From: Crocinitomix catalasitica ATCC 23190
GTDB taxonomy: Bacteria; Bacteroidota; Bacteroidia; Flavobacteriales_D; Crocinitomicaceae
DNA: 64,000 nucleotides
Assembly: GCF_000621625.1 (NCBI RefSeq)
Contig: NZ_JHXV01000008.1
Location: forward strand, 144,695 to 208,694
Reading direction: 5' to 3'
Shown here piece by piece: positions 34,075 to 43,377 of this stretch. The position numbers and the translations under genes were made by a program. The number at the start of each line of letters is the position of its first letter. Within the stretch, counting starts at the first letter, position 1. A model generated the notes under the pieces. The model did not search any database, was not told the DNA's origin, and was given only the letters and a program-made list of their open reading frames with translations.

Positions 34075-36179
34075 ATCTCAATTCCCATTAAACAAACATC
34101 ATCGATTTGCTCGTGATCACCGCGCCAGTTATCATAAGCTTTATTGAGCGATTTCTTTTGCTCATCCATTGACTTGTTGACTAGGGTGAGGATTAGTTTT
34201 TTTAATGGTGCACGTTTAAATTTCTTATTGTTTTCTCCGCCAAATTGATCAATAAAACCATCCGTTTGAAGGTAGATTAAATCTCCTTTTTTTAAATGGA
34301 TTTGTTTTTGTGTAAAAGGAATTAAATTCTCAGTCCAACCCACGGTTTGTTTGTCGACACGGTATTCAATTAATTCTTTTTGATTGTCTTTTTTAACGAT
34401 CCATAAAGCATTGTTTGCGCCGGCAACGGTACAGATGTTATGTTTGTCAATTGTGCAGATTGTGATGTCCATTCCATCCCTTAAATGTTGCACCCTTTTA
34501 GAAAACGTTTCTATAATTAATTCACGTGTTTTATTCAAAATTTCAGCAGGCTGTGTTAAGCCCAATTCGTTAACACATCTATTGAGGGCCGTTGCACAAA
34601 CTAGACTTACCATTGCACCTGGAACGCCATGACCTGTGCAATCGGCAACAGCGAATATGCGCGTGTCTGTTTTAGAATCGTATTCAAACCAATAAAAATC
34701 ACCACTCACAACATCTTTTGGTTTGAATAAAACAAAATAATTTTTGAAGTATAATGAAAGTGTTTGTTGAGTTGGTAGAATAGCATCTTGTAGCCGTTTG
34801 GCATATTCTATACTCTGCTTAATCTCTCTGTGACTTTCAGAAAGTAAGTGGTGTTGACTTGTAATTGTGTCGTGATCTCGTTTCTTGCGGCGGTAACTTC
34901 TTAAAATGAATAATCCAAAAATAAGCATGAGTGCAATTCCTCCAAATAATGCGTAACGTTGCGTTTTTGCCTTGGCTAAAGCTGCTTTTTGTTCTCTAAT
35001 CTCTACAATGTTTAATTCTTGGCTTGACACATAAGCGAGACTGTCGATTAAAGCTTTTTTGTCGTATTCGTACTCGAATTTCAACATAATTGTTGATTCT
35101 TTGCTGTTTACCGAGTTTAGACTGTCATTTAATGCACCGTAAATTTCTAAATATTCCAATGCTTTATTATAGTTTTTTTCACTTTTATACAGTTCATAAA
35201 GATTCAAGGCTCCAGTTGCAATTTGTTGATTTAGTTCTAGATTTTTCGATCGTTCAAAAGCATCTTCTAAATACATGAGCGCTAAAGTTCTCTCACCTAA
35301 TGCCACATAATTACTGCCAATACTTATTTCTGCAACAGTACCTTGTCGCACATCTCCAATTTGATCATAATATTCAAGCGCCTTTAAATAGTAATCTAAA
35401 CTGTTAACAGAATCACCTTTTTCAAAAGTGACATGTCCCATATTCAAATAATAGGTACCAATACCAACAAGTGAGTTTACTTTTTCTAAATAATTTAAAG
35501 ATTTGTTATAGAAAATGATAGCCTTATCATAGTCTTTCATATCTCCATAAACAGCGCCCAAATTCAAATAAGACTGACCAATGTCGAAATTATTATTGTC
35601 TAATTTTTTTCGGATCTCCAAAGCCTGGTTATAGAACTTTAATGCTTGATCATATATCTTTTGGATATTGTAGAGGACACCTAAATTGCTATAGACAATG
35701 GCTATATTCCTTTTGTTATCATCTTTTTCGAAAATGTTAAGCGCTTGAAAATAGTATTTAGCCGCATTTTTAAAATCTCCTTTTTCTTGATAAATCCCTG
35801 CTATATTAGAATAAGTTGGAGCAGCTTTTGATTCGAAGCCATGTCTTAGACAAGCATCAACTGATTTGAAATAAGTCGACAATGCCGACTCGTTTTTTCC
35901 TAATATACTCAAGGCAACAGCTTGATGGTTTAAGGCTGATCCGTAAAAAAAATACTGTTTCTTTTTTACTGCATAATCATAAAGTTCATTTGATAGTATT
36001 AACGCAGAGTCTGGATCTGTAAACATGTATTCATTCCAGATGTAAATTTTATATGCATCTAATCGAAGACTGTCCGAATTATTCTCGTTTTCCCAAACTG
36101 AATAAAGGCTGTCGTTTTGTGCAAGTCCGACAGGTAAGTAACAATGGAAAATAAGATATAGGATTAGACCAAGACGCAT
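34071..36179 (-). CDS. TPR-SpoIIE (PP2C-type) serine phosphatase
   Basis: A signal-like helix (1-20) starts the protein. Seven or more TPR units follow (residues about 75-345: APTYSNIAGIYQEKGDFKNAAKYYFQALNIF, NIAIVYSNLGVLYNIQKIYDQALKFYNQALEI and repeats). Then come a coiled coil, a membrane helix (about 408-427), a second coiled coil and a SpoIIE phosphatase domain (FVLFKPKDVVSGDFYWF, VADCTGHGVPGAMVSLVC, GDLIYLQTDGFIDQFGG) with the metal-binding Asp residues in place. Such proteins dephosphorylate Ser/Thr, often on anti-sigma-antagonist-type partners, in response to signals read by the TPR part. It converges with the sigma partner gene (4-bp overlap of ends). Confidence 0.85.
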   Translation of the reverse strand: MRLGLILYLIFHCYLPVGLAQNDSLYSVWENENNSDSLRLDAYKIYIWNEYMFTDPDSALILSNELYDYAVKKKQYFFYGSALNHQAVALSILGKNESALSTYFKSVDACLRHGFESKAAPTYSNIAGIYQEKGDFKNAAKYYFQALNIFEKDDNKRNIAIVYSNLGVLYNIQKIYDQALKFYNQALEIRKKLDNNNFDIGQSYLNLGAVYGDMKDYDKAIIFYNKSLNYLEKVNSLVGIGTYYLNMGHVTFEKGDSVNSLDYYLKALEYYDQIGDVRQGTVAEISIGSNYVALGERTLALMYLEDAFERSKNLELNQQIATGALNLYELYKSEKNYNKALEYLEIYGALNDSLNSVNSKESTIMLKFEYEYDKKALIDSLAYVSSQELNIVEIREQKAALAKAKTQRYALFGGIALMLIFGLFILRSYRRKKRDHDTITSQHHLLSESHREIKQSIEYAKRLQDAILPTQQTLSLYFKNYFVLFKPKDVVSGDFYWFEYDSKTDTRIFAVADCTGHGVPGAMVSLVCATALNRCVNELGLTQPAEILNKTRELIIETFSKRVQHLRDGMDITICTIDKHNICTVAGANNALWIVKKDNQKELIEYRVDKQTVGWTENLIPFTQKQIHLKKGDLIYLQTDGFIDQFGGENNKKFKRAPLKKLILTLVNKSMDEQKKSLNKAYDNWRGDHEQIDDVCLMGIEI

Positions 36180-36332
36180 GAATAATTTTTAAACAACTAA
36201 AATAGGTTATTTGACTGATAATTCAAATTATAAAGGTGTTGAGAATACCAATTTTAGCGATCTGAATTCTTGAGATGTTAACAGGTTTCAAATCATCCGT
36301 GAAGATAGTTTCCTCTTTACATTTTATTCAAG

Positions 36333-36340
36333 TATATTTG
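36333..36340 (+). promoter_or_regulatory. Probable -7 element for glyQS
   Basis: TATATTTG fits TAnnTTTG and lies 26 bp before the glyQS ATG. TTTC occurs at the -33 position, an imperfect match. Confidence 0.4.
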
Positions 36341-36366
36341 TGCGGAATTTTCAATTTTAGACAGGA

Positions 36367-37902
36367 ATGGCAACACAAGAGGATAATTTAAAGGATATTA
36401 TAGGACATGCAAAGGAATATGGATTTGTATTTCCGTCAAGTGAAATTTATGATGGGTTAAGTGCAACCTATGATTATGGACAGTTGGGTGCTGAACTCAA
36501 AAATAATATCAAGAGTTATTGGTGGAAATCAATGGTGCAAATGAATGAAAATATTGTAGGCTTAGATGCTGCGATTTTTATGGCACCCGAAACTTGGAAA
36601 GCCTCAGGACACGTTGATGCGTTTAATGATCCTTTAATTGATAATAAAGATTCTAAGAAAAGATATAGAGCTGATGTACTAATTGAAGATCATATCGAAA
36701 AGATTAGAGCTAAGATTGATAAAGATGTTGCTAAAGGGTTAAAACGTTTTGGTGACGATTTTAACGAGGCTGAATTCAGAGCAACGAATCCGAATGTTTT
36801 GAGAAGAGCAGGAGAGATCAAGGAGATTGAGGACAAAATGCGTGATGCATTGGAGAATGAGAAATTGGATGATTTAAAAGCATTGATCGAAGACTTAGGG
36901 ATTGTTTGCCCTATTAGTGGATCAAAAAACTGGACTGATGTAAAACAGTTTAACTTAATGTTCGCGACTGAATTGGGTTCTGTATCAGGCGAATCAGCTA
37001 AAATATATTTAAGACCAGAAACGGCACAAGGTATTTTTGTAAACTTTTTAAATGTTCAAAAATCTGGCCGTATGAAGATCCCTTTTGGGATTGCTCAAAT
37101 TGGTAAAGCTTTTAGAAATGAGATTGTTGCCCGTCAATTTATCTTCAGAATGAGAGAGTTCGAACAAATGGAAATGCAGTTTTTCGTTCGTCCAGGTGAG
37201 GAGATGAAATGGTATGAATACTGGAAAGATTATAGAATTAAATGGCATAAAGCTTTAGGTTTTGAAGACAATGCTTACCGTTTCCACGATCATATTAAAT
37301 TGGCACACTATGCCAATGCAGCAGCAGATATAGAATTTAGATTCCCAATGGGATTTAAAGAGTTGGAAGGCATTCATTCAAGAACAGATTTTGATTTAAA
37401 ACAACACGAAGAACATTCAGGAAAAAAATTGAGATATTTCGATCCTGAAATCAACGAATCATACATTCCATATGTAGTAGAAACATCTATTGGTTTAGAT
37501 AGAATGTTTTTAGCAGTTTTAACGCAGTCGTTTAAAGACGAAACGTTAGAAGATGGATCAACTAGAAAGGTAATGTCTATTCCTCCAGCATTAGCGCCTT
37601 ACAAGGTCGCTGTGATGCCTTTGATGAAGAAAGATGGAATGCCTGAATTGGCAAGAGAAATTATCGATTCATTAAAGTTAGATTTTAACTGTCAATATGA
37701 TGAGAAGGATAATATCGGTAAACGTTACCGTCGTCAAGATGCTATCGGAACTCCTTTTGCAGTAACTGTCGATCAAGAATCTTTAGTGGATAAAACTGTG
37801 ACAATTCGAGATAGAGATACAATGGAACAAGTACGTGTTCCAATCGCCGATTTACATAAGATTATTGAAGAAAAAGTGAGTCTTCATAGGCTCTTAGCTT
37901 AA
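36367..37902 (+). CDS. glyQS: Glycyl-tRNA synthetase, single-chain dimeric type
   Basis: The enzyme charges tRNA-Gly with glycine. This is the class II, eukaryote-like single-chain form: residues 10-60 hold GFVFPSSEIYDGLSATYDYGQLGAELKNNIKSYWW, class II motif 2 is FRNEIVARQFIFRMREFEQMEMQFFV, motif 3 is SIGLDRMFLAVL, and the C-terminal anticodon-binding domain (APYKVAVMPLMKK...QYDEKDNIGKRYRRQDAIGTPFAVTVD) is complete. At 511 residues it has normal length. It is a single gene with a -7-like element 26 bp upstream. Confidence 0.95.
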   Translation: MATQEDNLKDIIGHAKEYGFVFPSSEIYDGLSATYDYGQLGAELKNNIKSYWWKSMVQMNENIVGLDAAIFMAPETWKASGHVDAFNDPLIDNKDSKKRYRADVLIEDHIEKIRAKIDKDVAKGLKRFGDDFNEAEFRATNPNVLRRAGEIKEIEDKMRDALENEKLDDLKALIEDLGIVCPISGSKNWTDVKQFNLMFATELGSVSGESAKIYLRPETAQGIFVNFLNVQKSGRMKIPFGIAQIGKAFRNEIVARQFIFRMREFEQMEMQFFVRPGEEMKWYEYWKDYRIKWHKALGFEDNAYRFHDHIKLAHYANAAADIEFRFPMGFKELEGIHSRTDFDLKQHEEHSGKKLRYFDPEINESYIPYVVETSIGLDRMFLAVLTQSFKDETLEDGSTRKVMSIPPALAPYKVAVMPLMKKDGMPELAREIIDSLKLDFNCQYDEKDNIGKRYRRQDAIGTPFAVTVDQESLVDKTVTIRDRDTMEQVRVPIADLHKIIEEKVSLHRLLA

Positions 37903-38031
37903 CCGAATAATAGGTTTTATCAAATATTTTCGTGCGTTTAACGAGTAAACAAGTACCTCGATTAAAATGCTGATGCTTAATACCTACATTGTCTCAAATT
38001 AAGTTTGTAGAACAATTAAAAAGTATCGGTT

Positions 38032-39933
38032 GTGAAAGTATTTTTAACGTATTTAGGACTCTTTTTATCTTTAGTAACTTTTGCCCAAGGTGGTCCAGGT
38101 GGTATTGGTGATATCAATACATCTAATAGTGTTATTTTATGGTTGAGAGCAGGTGAAGGTAAATCAACTGAAGCTGATGGGTCGAATTTGCAACTTTGGA
38201 ATGACTTGACAAGTTCGTCACACAATGCAACTCAGGGATCAGTAAGTAAAAGACCAATCTTTAGAGATAATGCATCGGATAATGTGAATACCTTTTCTGC
38301 TGTCGAATTTGATGGTACCAATGATCAACTAACGATTTCAAATCATAATGATATTAATTTGGATTCTGACGGTTATGAAGATCGGGTTATTTATATGGTT
38401 TTGAAAACCGGAGCAAATGTGTCTGATCAACAATTGATTTATGAAGAAGGCGGAAAGAGCAACGGATTTGTATTTGAAATTGATAACGATAATTTATACT
38501 TGAGTTCACACGTCGCTTCAGGTAGACAACATGAATATTTTAGCACCCCAATAAGTTCAGATGAAGTAATTGTAGCCTCTTATTTTTTCGAGAATAGTGC
38601 AGATCATTCTGAAGGTTTTGTAAATGGTGTTTCAATAGGGTCTAGTGGTGCTGCGAATAAAATGCCACGTCATTCTGGAGCTATAGCTTTTGGAGGAATC
38701 AACGGGCGAACAGTTTTTCATGATGACGCAGTTGGTACAGGTTCAAGTGCCAGTACTGATGCACAATCGTGGGAAGGAGATATGTTTGAGTATGTTGCAT
38801 TTGATTATATTCCTAATACAGCTCAGAAAATAATAATCGATAATTATTTTGCTGCAAAATATGGTCTAACTACACCTCACGATATTTACAATCAAGATGA
38901 TGCTATAAATGGTCAGTTTGATTATGACGTAGCAGGTATCGGGCAGGCTTCTGATGGTTCAAATCAATTAGATTCTAAAGGAACAGGAATTGTACGTGTG
39001 GATGGAGCAACAGACTTAGATAACGATGAGTTTTTTATCTGGGGTCATGACAATGACGTTTTAGGTGCTTATCATTCTTCGGATTTTCCACCTAGTTTAG
39101 AAGGTCGTTGGCATCGTTTATGGAGAGTGACGGAGATGAATCAATCACTTAGCTCAGCTGTAGATGTTGGTGCTGTGAATGTTTCTTTTGACTTGGCGGG
39201 TATCGGTGCCGTAGCATCTGATTTACGTCTTCTTGTTGATACGGACAACGATGGATTGTTTGCGGACGAAACACCGATTGCTGGAGCTGTAGATTTAGGT
39301 CATGAAATATTTGAATTTCCAGGTGTTACTGAAATTGGAAACAATATGCGTTTTACATTGGGTACAATCGATATCATTGGAACACCGCTTCCGATAGAAT
39401 TGGTGAATTTTAATTGTCAACCGACTAAAGATATGCATGTTTTGATGGATTGGGAAACAAAATCTGAATTGAATAATGATTATTTTATTCTAGAAAAATC
39501 ATTAGACTTAATGAATTGGGAACAAATTACTCAAATTGATGGTCAAGGGAATACAAGTAGTGCAACGAATTATAGTCATGTTGATCGTTCACCTTTCTTA
39601 GGTTTGTCTTATTATCGAATAGTTTCTGTTGATTTTGAAGGAGTAAAAGAAATAGAAAAAGTGCAAGCTGTAAATCTTGCAATGGATGATTTGATTCAAG
39701 TGTATCCATTACCAGCGCATAGCGGGACGATCAATGTTCAATTAAAAAATGAAATCCAAAGTGGTGTAATGAATCTCGTAAATATGAGAGGACAGGTTAT
39801 CCAAAGCACAAGTTTTAATAGCGATCAGAATATCCAATTAGAATTTAACGGAACGGCAGGAATCTACTTTTTAGAAGTTATCGTTAACCAAGTTGTGATT
39901 GATAGAAAGAAAATTATTTACGCTCAATTTTAG
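38032..39933 (+). CDS. T9SS-secreted protein with concanavalin/LamG-like domain
   Basis: The start codon is GTG, giving the signal peptide MKVFLTYLGLFLSLVTFAQ. Residues 30-260 form a jelly-roll lectin-like domain (NSVILWLRAGEGKS...FSAVEFDGTNDQLTI...QSWEGDMFEYVAFDYIPNTAQKIIIDNYFAAKYGL) that is common in Bacteroidota adhesins. The DUF8202-like segment (AGIGQASDG...RVDGATDLDNDEFFIWGHDN) follows, then an acidic LLVDTDNDGLF stretch, and a type A T9SS sorting domain (VYPLPAHSGTINV...GIYFLEVIVN). Surface export by T9SS is likely; binding function is inferred. It overlaps the converging lysine-rich gene by 20 bp. Confidence 0.8.
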   Translation: MKVFLTYLGLFLSLVTFAQGGPGGIGDINTSNSVILWLRAGEGKSTEADGSNLQLWNDLTSSSHNATQGSVSKRPIFRDNASDNVNTFSAVEFDGTNDQLTISNHNDINLDSDGYEDRVIYMVLKTGANVSDQQLIYEEGGKSNGFVFEIDNDNLYLSSHVASGRQHEYFSTPISSDEVIVASYFFENSADHSEGFVNGVSIGSSGAANKMPRHSGAIAFGGINGRTVFHDDAVGTGSSASTDAQSWEGDMFEYVAFDYIPNTAQKIIIDNYFAAKYGLTTPHDIYNQDDAINGQFDYDVAGIGQASDGSNQLDSKGTGIVRVDGATDLDNDEFFIWGHDNDVLGAYHSSDFPPSLEGRWHRLWRVTEMNQSLSSAVDVGAVNVSFDLAGIGAVASDLRLLVDTDNDGLFADETPIAGAVDLGHEIFEFPGVTEIGNNMRFTLGTIDIIGTPLPIELVNFNCQPTKDMHVLMDWETKSELNNDYFILEKSLDLMNWEQITQIDGQGNTSSATNYSHVDRSPFLGLSYYRIVSVDFEGVKEIEKVQAVNLAMDDLIQVYPLPAHSGTINVQLKNEIQSGVMNLVNMRGQVIQSTSFNSDQNIQLEFNGTAGIYFLEVIVNQVVIDRKKIIYAQF

Positions 39934-40132
39934 CATTAATTTTCTCGATCTTCTCCTTGTTTCTTTCAATCTCTTTATTGATATATTTTAAATAGGCTTT
40001 CTTCTTCGATTTGTCCACTGAATTCGTTTGTTCTACTTTCAAATATTTCCCATAAGATACCAATCCCTTTTTTTGGAACTTTAATAACTTTTTGGAAAGT
40101 TTCTCTTTGTCTACTTGTTTGATCGTCGCCAT
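39914..40132 (-). CDS. Small lysine-rich coiled protein
   Basis: The 72-residue protein is about one-third Lys and has no Cys or Trp. The middle (LLKFQKKGLVSYGKYLKVEQTNSVDKSKK) contains the few hydrophobic residues; the end is a helix rich in I-N-K-E-I-E-R-N-K-E-K-I heptads, likely a coiled coil. The start ATG is followed by a reasonable MATIKQVDKEKL. It converges with the T9SS gene and overlaps its 3' end by 20 bp. No family is recognised; the biased composition means it could be a chance frame, but it is not a simple mirror of the opposite strand since only 20 bp overlap. Confidence 0.45.
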   Translation of the reverse strand: MATIKQVDKEKLSKKLLKFQKKGLVSYGKYLKVEQTNSVDKSKKKAYLKYINKEIERNKEKIEKINAKIERK

Positions 40133-40273
40133 AAATATTGTTTTTTTTTCAAATTACCGATTCATTTAGTATTTTGCAATAATTTTTAGCTAAAATCAAA
40201 TTAGAATAATTTAGAAAAGAAATTTTAAGCATTGAAGAATCAATATATTGATGCTTATATTCGCCCTTAATTT

Positions 40274-42166
40274 ATGATTTTCACAGATAATTTAAGCTTT
40301 TTTCTTGTAGTTTTCTTTATCCTAATTTATAACGGGGTTACTTTTTTTGTAAAAGATAAAAGGGTTGCAAATCTCTTATTGCTTGTCGGAAATGTAGTCA
40401 TCTTAAATTTGATGGTGACATGGGTTACGCTAATAATTCTCACTGTCTTATCTGGTCTGGTTTATTATGTTGGAAAATGGATTAAAAACAAAAAACAAAA
40501 AGGCTTATTAATAGGTTCTATTGTCGTTCTAATTGGGTTATTTGTACTAAAGAATTATAAAATTGCCGACTTTTCATTATTACAAAGGGTTGGTTTGTCT
40601 TATATCCTGTTCAGGTATATTCACTATCTAGTAGAGAGTTATAAACAAACAATTAAAGTCTCACAGCTTACAGCGTTTGTCAATTATATTTTATTCTTTC
40701 CAAATTTTATTGCTGGACCGATTGACGATTATGATAATTTCGATTATTGGACCCAACAAAAACGGAACCCTTATCGTTGGTTGATGATAAAAGCCGGAAC
40801 TTTTCGCCTGGTTGTAGGTGTGATTAAAAAGTTTTTTTTGGTGCCTATTATTCTTCATCACGCTATTGATTTTGCCTTGTTTGATGGATTGGATTATTGG
40901 CAATTAGGCCTTTTTTATAGTCTGATATTTTACTCTTTTTACATCTTATTCGATTTCTCGGGCTATTCGGATATAGCGATTGGTACAGCTTACCTAATTG
41001 GAATTAAAACACCAGAGAATTTTGATAATCCTTATTATACATTCAATTTGGGCACGTTTTGGCGGAAGTGGCACATGACTTTTTCTAATTTCCTGTTTAA
41101 ATACCTCTTCAAACCAATTGTTACTTATTTGTCTGCTAATTTCAAAAAGTCTCCGCGTTTATTGATCTTTGGAATTGGTTATTTAATCACTTTTATTCTT
41201 TGTGGAATCTGGCATGGAAACACAATGAACTTTATTTATTGGGGGCTATGGCACGGAGTAGGGTTGATTATTTTCAAACTTTGGGAGACCAAAATATTTA
41301 AACAATTCATTCAAAATAAATGGAATAAGAGTGCCCGCCTTTTATATAATTCTTGCGCATTATTATTTACTTTTATTTTCGTTTCAATTGGTTGGTTTTT
41401 CTTCAATTATCAAACGAGTGAAATCAAATCTATCGTGAGTAATGTTGCCAATTTTAATGAGAATAAATTGACTGTAGAAACGGTTAGTATTGCCGGTGAA
41501 TTTGCTTATAAAATTTATTTTGAGGATGAAGGTAGTGATGCCATTGAAATTCGTTTAAGATCTGAAGGTGTTGACAAAGTATATACTTATGATAATATTC
41601 CCGTTAGTGAAAATAAGCTGTATTACCTTTATTTGCAATTGCCAATTAAAGCGCTAAAAACAATCGAAGTGCGTGGAGTGCACTCCACGAATCAATCCAA
41701 CTGGAATACCTATGTACTCTATCCGAATATTGGTAATTTAAAACTTTCACCGATTGAGAAAGTCGTGTTTCAAAAGGAAACTTACATGACTAAAATAGAT
41801 AAAGTACCATCAACAGCGATAGGTAAATACCTTTATATGCCTTTTGATATGAATGCAGATGTTTTCTCCTTAGAAACTTATTTTATTGATCGGTATGGTT
41901 GGGCAATTGAAGCGAAATTCGACAGTTTAACGAATACGATGGTCGATATTAAATATAAGCACGAGGATGGTGAATGGGTGAAATACATCGAAAATGGTGA
42001 CGCTGAAAAATTGTTTTATCATATGCATGGAGACTATAGTTTTGATGGAGTAGATCGAAATTTAAGACCGGGTGATTATGAGGTCAGGTTGCGCTATAAA
42101 GATGATTATAAGAAGAGTGAATGGTTCATAAGCAACATAACAATTCCTGACTATGTTAACGATTAG
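40274..42166 (+). CDS. MBOAT O-acyltransferase (DltB/AlgI-like) with C-terminal beta domain
   Basis: Residues 1-380 are a multi-helix MBOAT domain with the family motifs LGTFWRKWHMTFSNFLFKYLF (His267) and the catalytic GIWHGNTMNFIYWGLWHG (His314). A DltB-like IAGPIDDYDNF loop lies at about 147. MBOATs move an acyl group across the inner membrane. Residues 390-630 form an extra soluble part (TVETVSIAGEFAYKIYFEDEGSDAIEIRLRSEG..., VDIKYKHEDGEWVKYIENGD, GDYEVRLRYKDDYKKSEWFIS), which reads as a two-domain beta-sandwich facing the periplasm, absent from usual DltB or AlgI. It overlaps the DltD-like gene by 14 bp. The acceptor is unknown. Confidence 0.85.
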   Translation: MIFTDNLSFFLVVFFILIYNGVTFFVKDKRVANLLLLVGNVVILNLMVTWVTLIILTVLSGLVYYVGKWIKNKKQKGLLIGSIVVLIGLFVLKNYKIADFSLLQRVGLSYILFRYIHYLVESYKQTIKVSQLTAFVNYILFFPNFIAGPIDDYDNFDYWTQQKRNPYRWLMIKAGTFRLVVGVIKKFFLVPIILHHAIDFALFDGLDYWQLGLFYSLIFYSFYILFDFSGYSDIAIGTAYLIGIKTPENFDNPYYTFNLGTFWRKWHMTFSNFLFKYLFKPIVTYLSANFKKSPRLLIFGIGYLITFILCGIWHGNTMNFIYWGLWHGVGLIIFKLWETKIFKQFIQNKWNKSARLLYNSCALLFTFIFVSIGWFFFNYQTSEIKSIVSNVANFNENKLTVETVSIAGEFAYKIYFEDEGSDAIEIRLRSEGVDKVYTYDNIPVSENKLYYLYLQLPIKALKTIEVRGVHSTNQSNWNTYVLYPNIGNLKLSPIEKVVFQKETYMTKIDKVPSTAIGKYLYMPFDMNADVFSLETYFIDRYGWAIEAKFDSLTNTMVDIKYKHEDGEWVKYIENGDAEKLFYHMHGDYSFDGVDRNLRPGDYEVRLRYKDDYKKSEWFISNITIPDYVND

Positions 42167-43241
42167 TAAAATAATTAAACGGAAATATTGGATGGCTTCT
42201 GTGAGTGCTTTGGTGCTTATTCTTCTTGTTATTCCTGCATTGATGCTTTTTTACAAGCCTTATTCACCAACTAATATGGTAAAAGATGGACACCTTAAAA
42301 GTGGGAAGCATGTCTTTAATAATTTCTTGCAACAAATAAAAGATGAAAATGGCTTGTTAATTCTAGGTACTTCTGAAACAGGGAATATCATGGATGGGGA
42401 GAATTATTATCACTTGCTTGATAAAGATAAATCACTCAATCGTAATGTATATCCTTTAGGGGGAGCAGGAAGAAATGCGAATGTTTATTTTCCACTGATT
42501 CTTAATAATCCTGAGGCTTTTAAAGATTTACAGATTGTTTTTTATTTGAATCCTACCTATTGGCGACAGGGTTTAAATGAATTTAGTAAGGCCTATTTTG
42601 ACCGTTATGTAGATAAAGATTTAGTCCGTCATATTAAGGATCGAGCAATTGAAAAGGGGCTGTATGAGAGGTTTCTTTCACCTGTTCAAGGGGTGTCTAA
42701 AAGACATGGATTTGAATATGAATTAACGGAACGTATTGAAAGATACAAATCTCTTTATTCGACTAATTTATCAAATTTTATTCAAGGGAAAAATAGGGTA
42801 ACAACTGATAAAATTGATCTAGATAATTATCTCACTGCTGAGAAAAAGAATGAATTAACAGAAGAGGTCAATCAAGATTATAATGTTTCTCATGAGTTTT
42901 TATTGAAGGAGGCAGCCTTCCCAATGATTGATTCAAATTCGACATATCAAGACGAATTATTGATAGCGTTTATACAATTAGCCAAATCAGTGGATATTGA
43001 GCTTACCATTTATTTAGGGCCTTATAATGCTGTATATTGTAAGAAAATGAATCCTGAATTAATTGATAGTTATGAAGATGAAATCAGACATATTAAATCA
43101 ATTTTAACAAGTGAAGCTGTTCCTTATATTGACGGAACTGATTTATCTTATATCACAGGTACTTTTAATGATGTGCAACATATTTCTAAATATGGGGCGT
43201 ATCTAACGGCTAAACAAATTCGTGATTATGTCAAAAAATAG
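42153..43241 (+). CDS. DltD-like SGNH-family protein
   Basis: One N-terminal membrane helix (residues 13-33) anchors a periplasmic domain. LLILGTSETGN carries the nucleophile-type Ser74 in the GxSE motif of DltD. DVQHISKYG near the C-terminus supplies Asp340 and His343 of an SGNH triad. YPLGGAGRNANVYFPLI and VFYLNPTYWRQGLNEFSKAYF match the DltD layout. DltD proteins complete the transfer of D-alanine from DltB to teichoic acid in Gram-positive bacteria; homologues beside MBOATs in Gram-negatives are inferred to acylate envelope polymers. Its ATG lies within the MBOAT stop region (14-bp overlap), as does its own stop with the next gene. Confidence 0.8.
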   Translation: MLTISKIIKRKYWMASVSALVLILLVIPALMLFYKPYSPTNMVKDGHLKSGKHVFNNFLQQIKDENGLLILGTSETGNIMDGENYYHLLDKDKSLNRNVYPLGGAGRNANVYFPLILNNPEAFKDLQIVFYLNPTYWRQGLNEFSKAYFDRYVDKDLVRHIKDRAIEKGLYERFLSPVQGVSKRHGFEYELTERIERYKSLYSTNLSNFIQGKNRVTTDKIDLDNYLTAEKKNELTEEVNQDYNVSHEFLLKEAAFPMIDSNSTYQDELLIAFIQLAKSVDIELTIYLGPYNAVYCKKMNPELIDSYEDEIRHIKSILTSEAVPYIDGTDLSYITGTFNDVQHISKYGAYLTAKQIRDYVKK

Positions 43242-43353
43242 ATTTCGTTCGTTAAGTATAGTTTTGTTAACGATAGTATTTACAACTATATTAGCTTATC
43301 AACTTGCTCAGCAGGATGTTGCGGAAATACCATATATGTATCTCGATTTTTAA
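43228..43353 (+). CDS. DltX-like acyl-transfer microprotein
   Basis: This 41-residue gene is below common length cut-offs. It starts with an ATG 14 bp inside the DltD-like gene, with the same out-of-frame overlap as DltD has with the MBOAT. The protein has a basic N-terminus (MSKNRFRS), one membrane helix (LSIVLLTIVFTTILAY, about 9-24) and a short C-terminus ending PYMYLDF. By positive-inside rule the C-terminus is periplasmic. Gram-positive DltX has the same topology and ends in a motif like FIYNEF, whose Tyr is thought to accept the acyl group. Here the equivalent is Tyr38, in Y-M-Y-L-D-F. The call rests on motif, topology and position. Confidence 0.7.
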   Translation: MSKNRFRSLSIVLLTIVFTTILAYQLAQQDVAEIPYMYLDF

Positions 43354-43377
43354 TCTTGAATTGTTATATCGTGGTGA

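Noticed and set aside
40691..40903. Minus-strand frame inside the MBOAT gene
   Set aside because: Antisense to the MBOAT core; no start signal or family.
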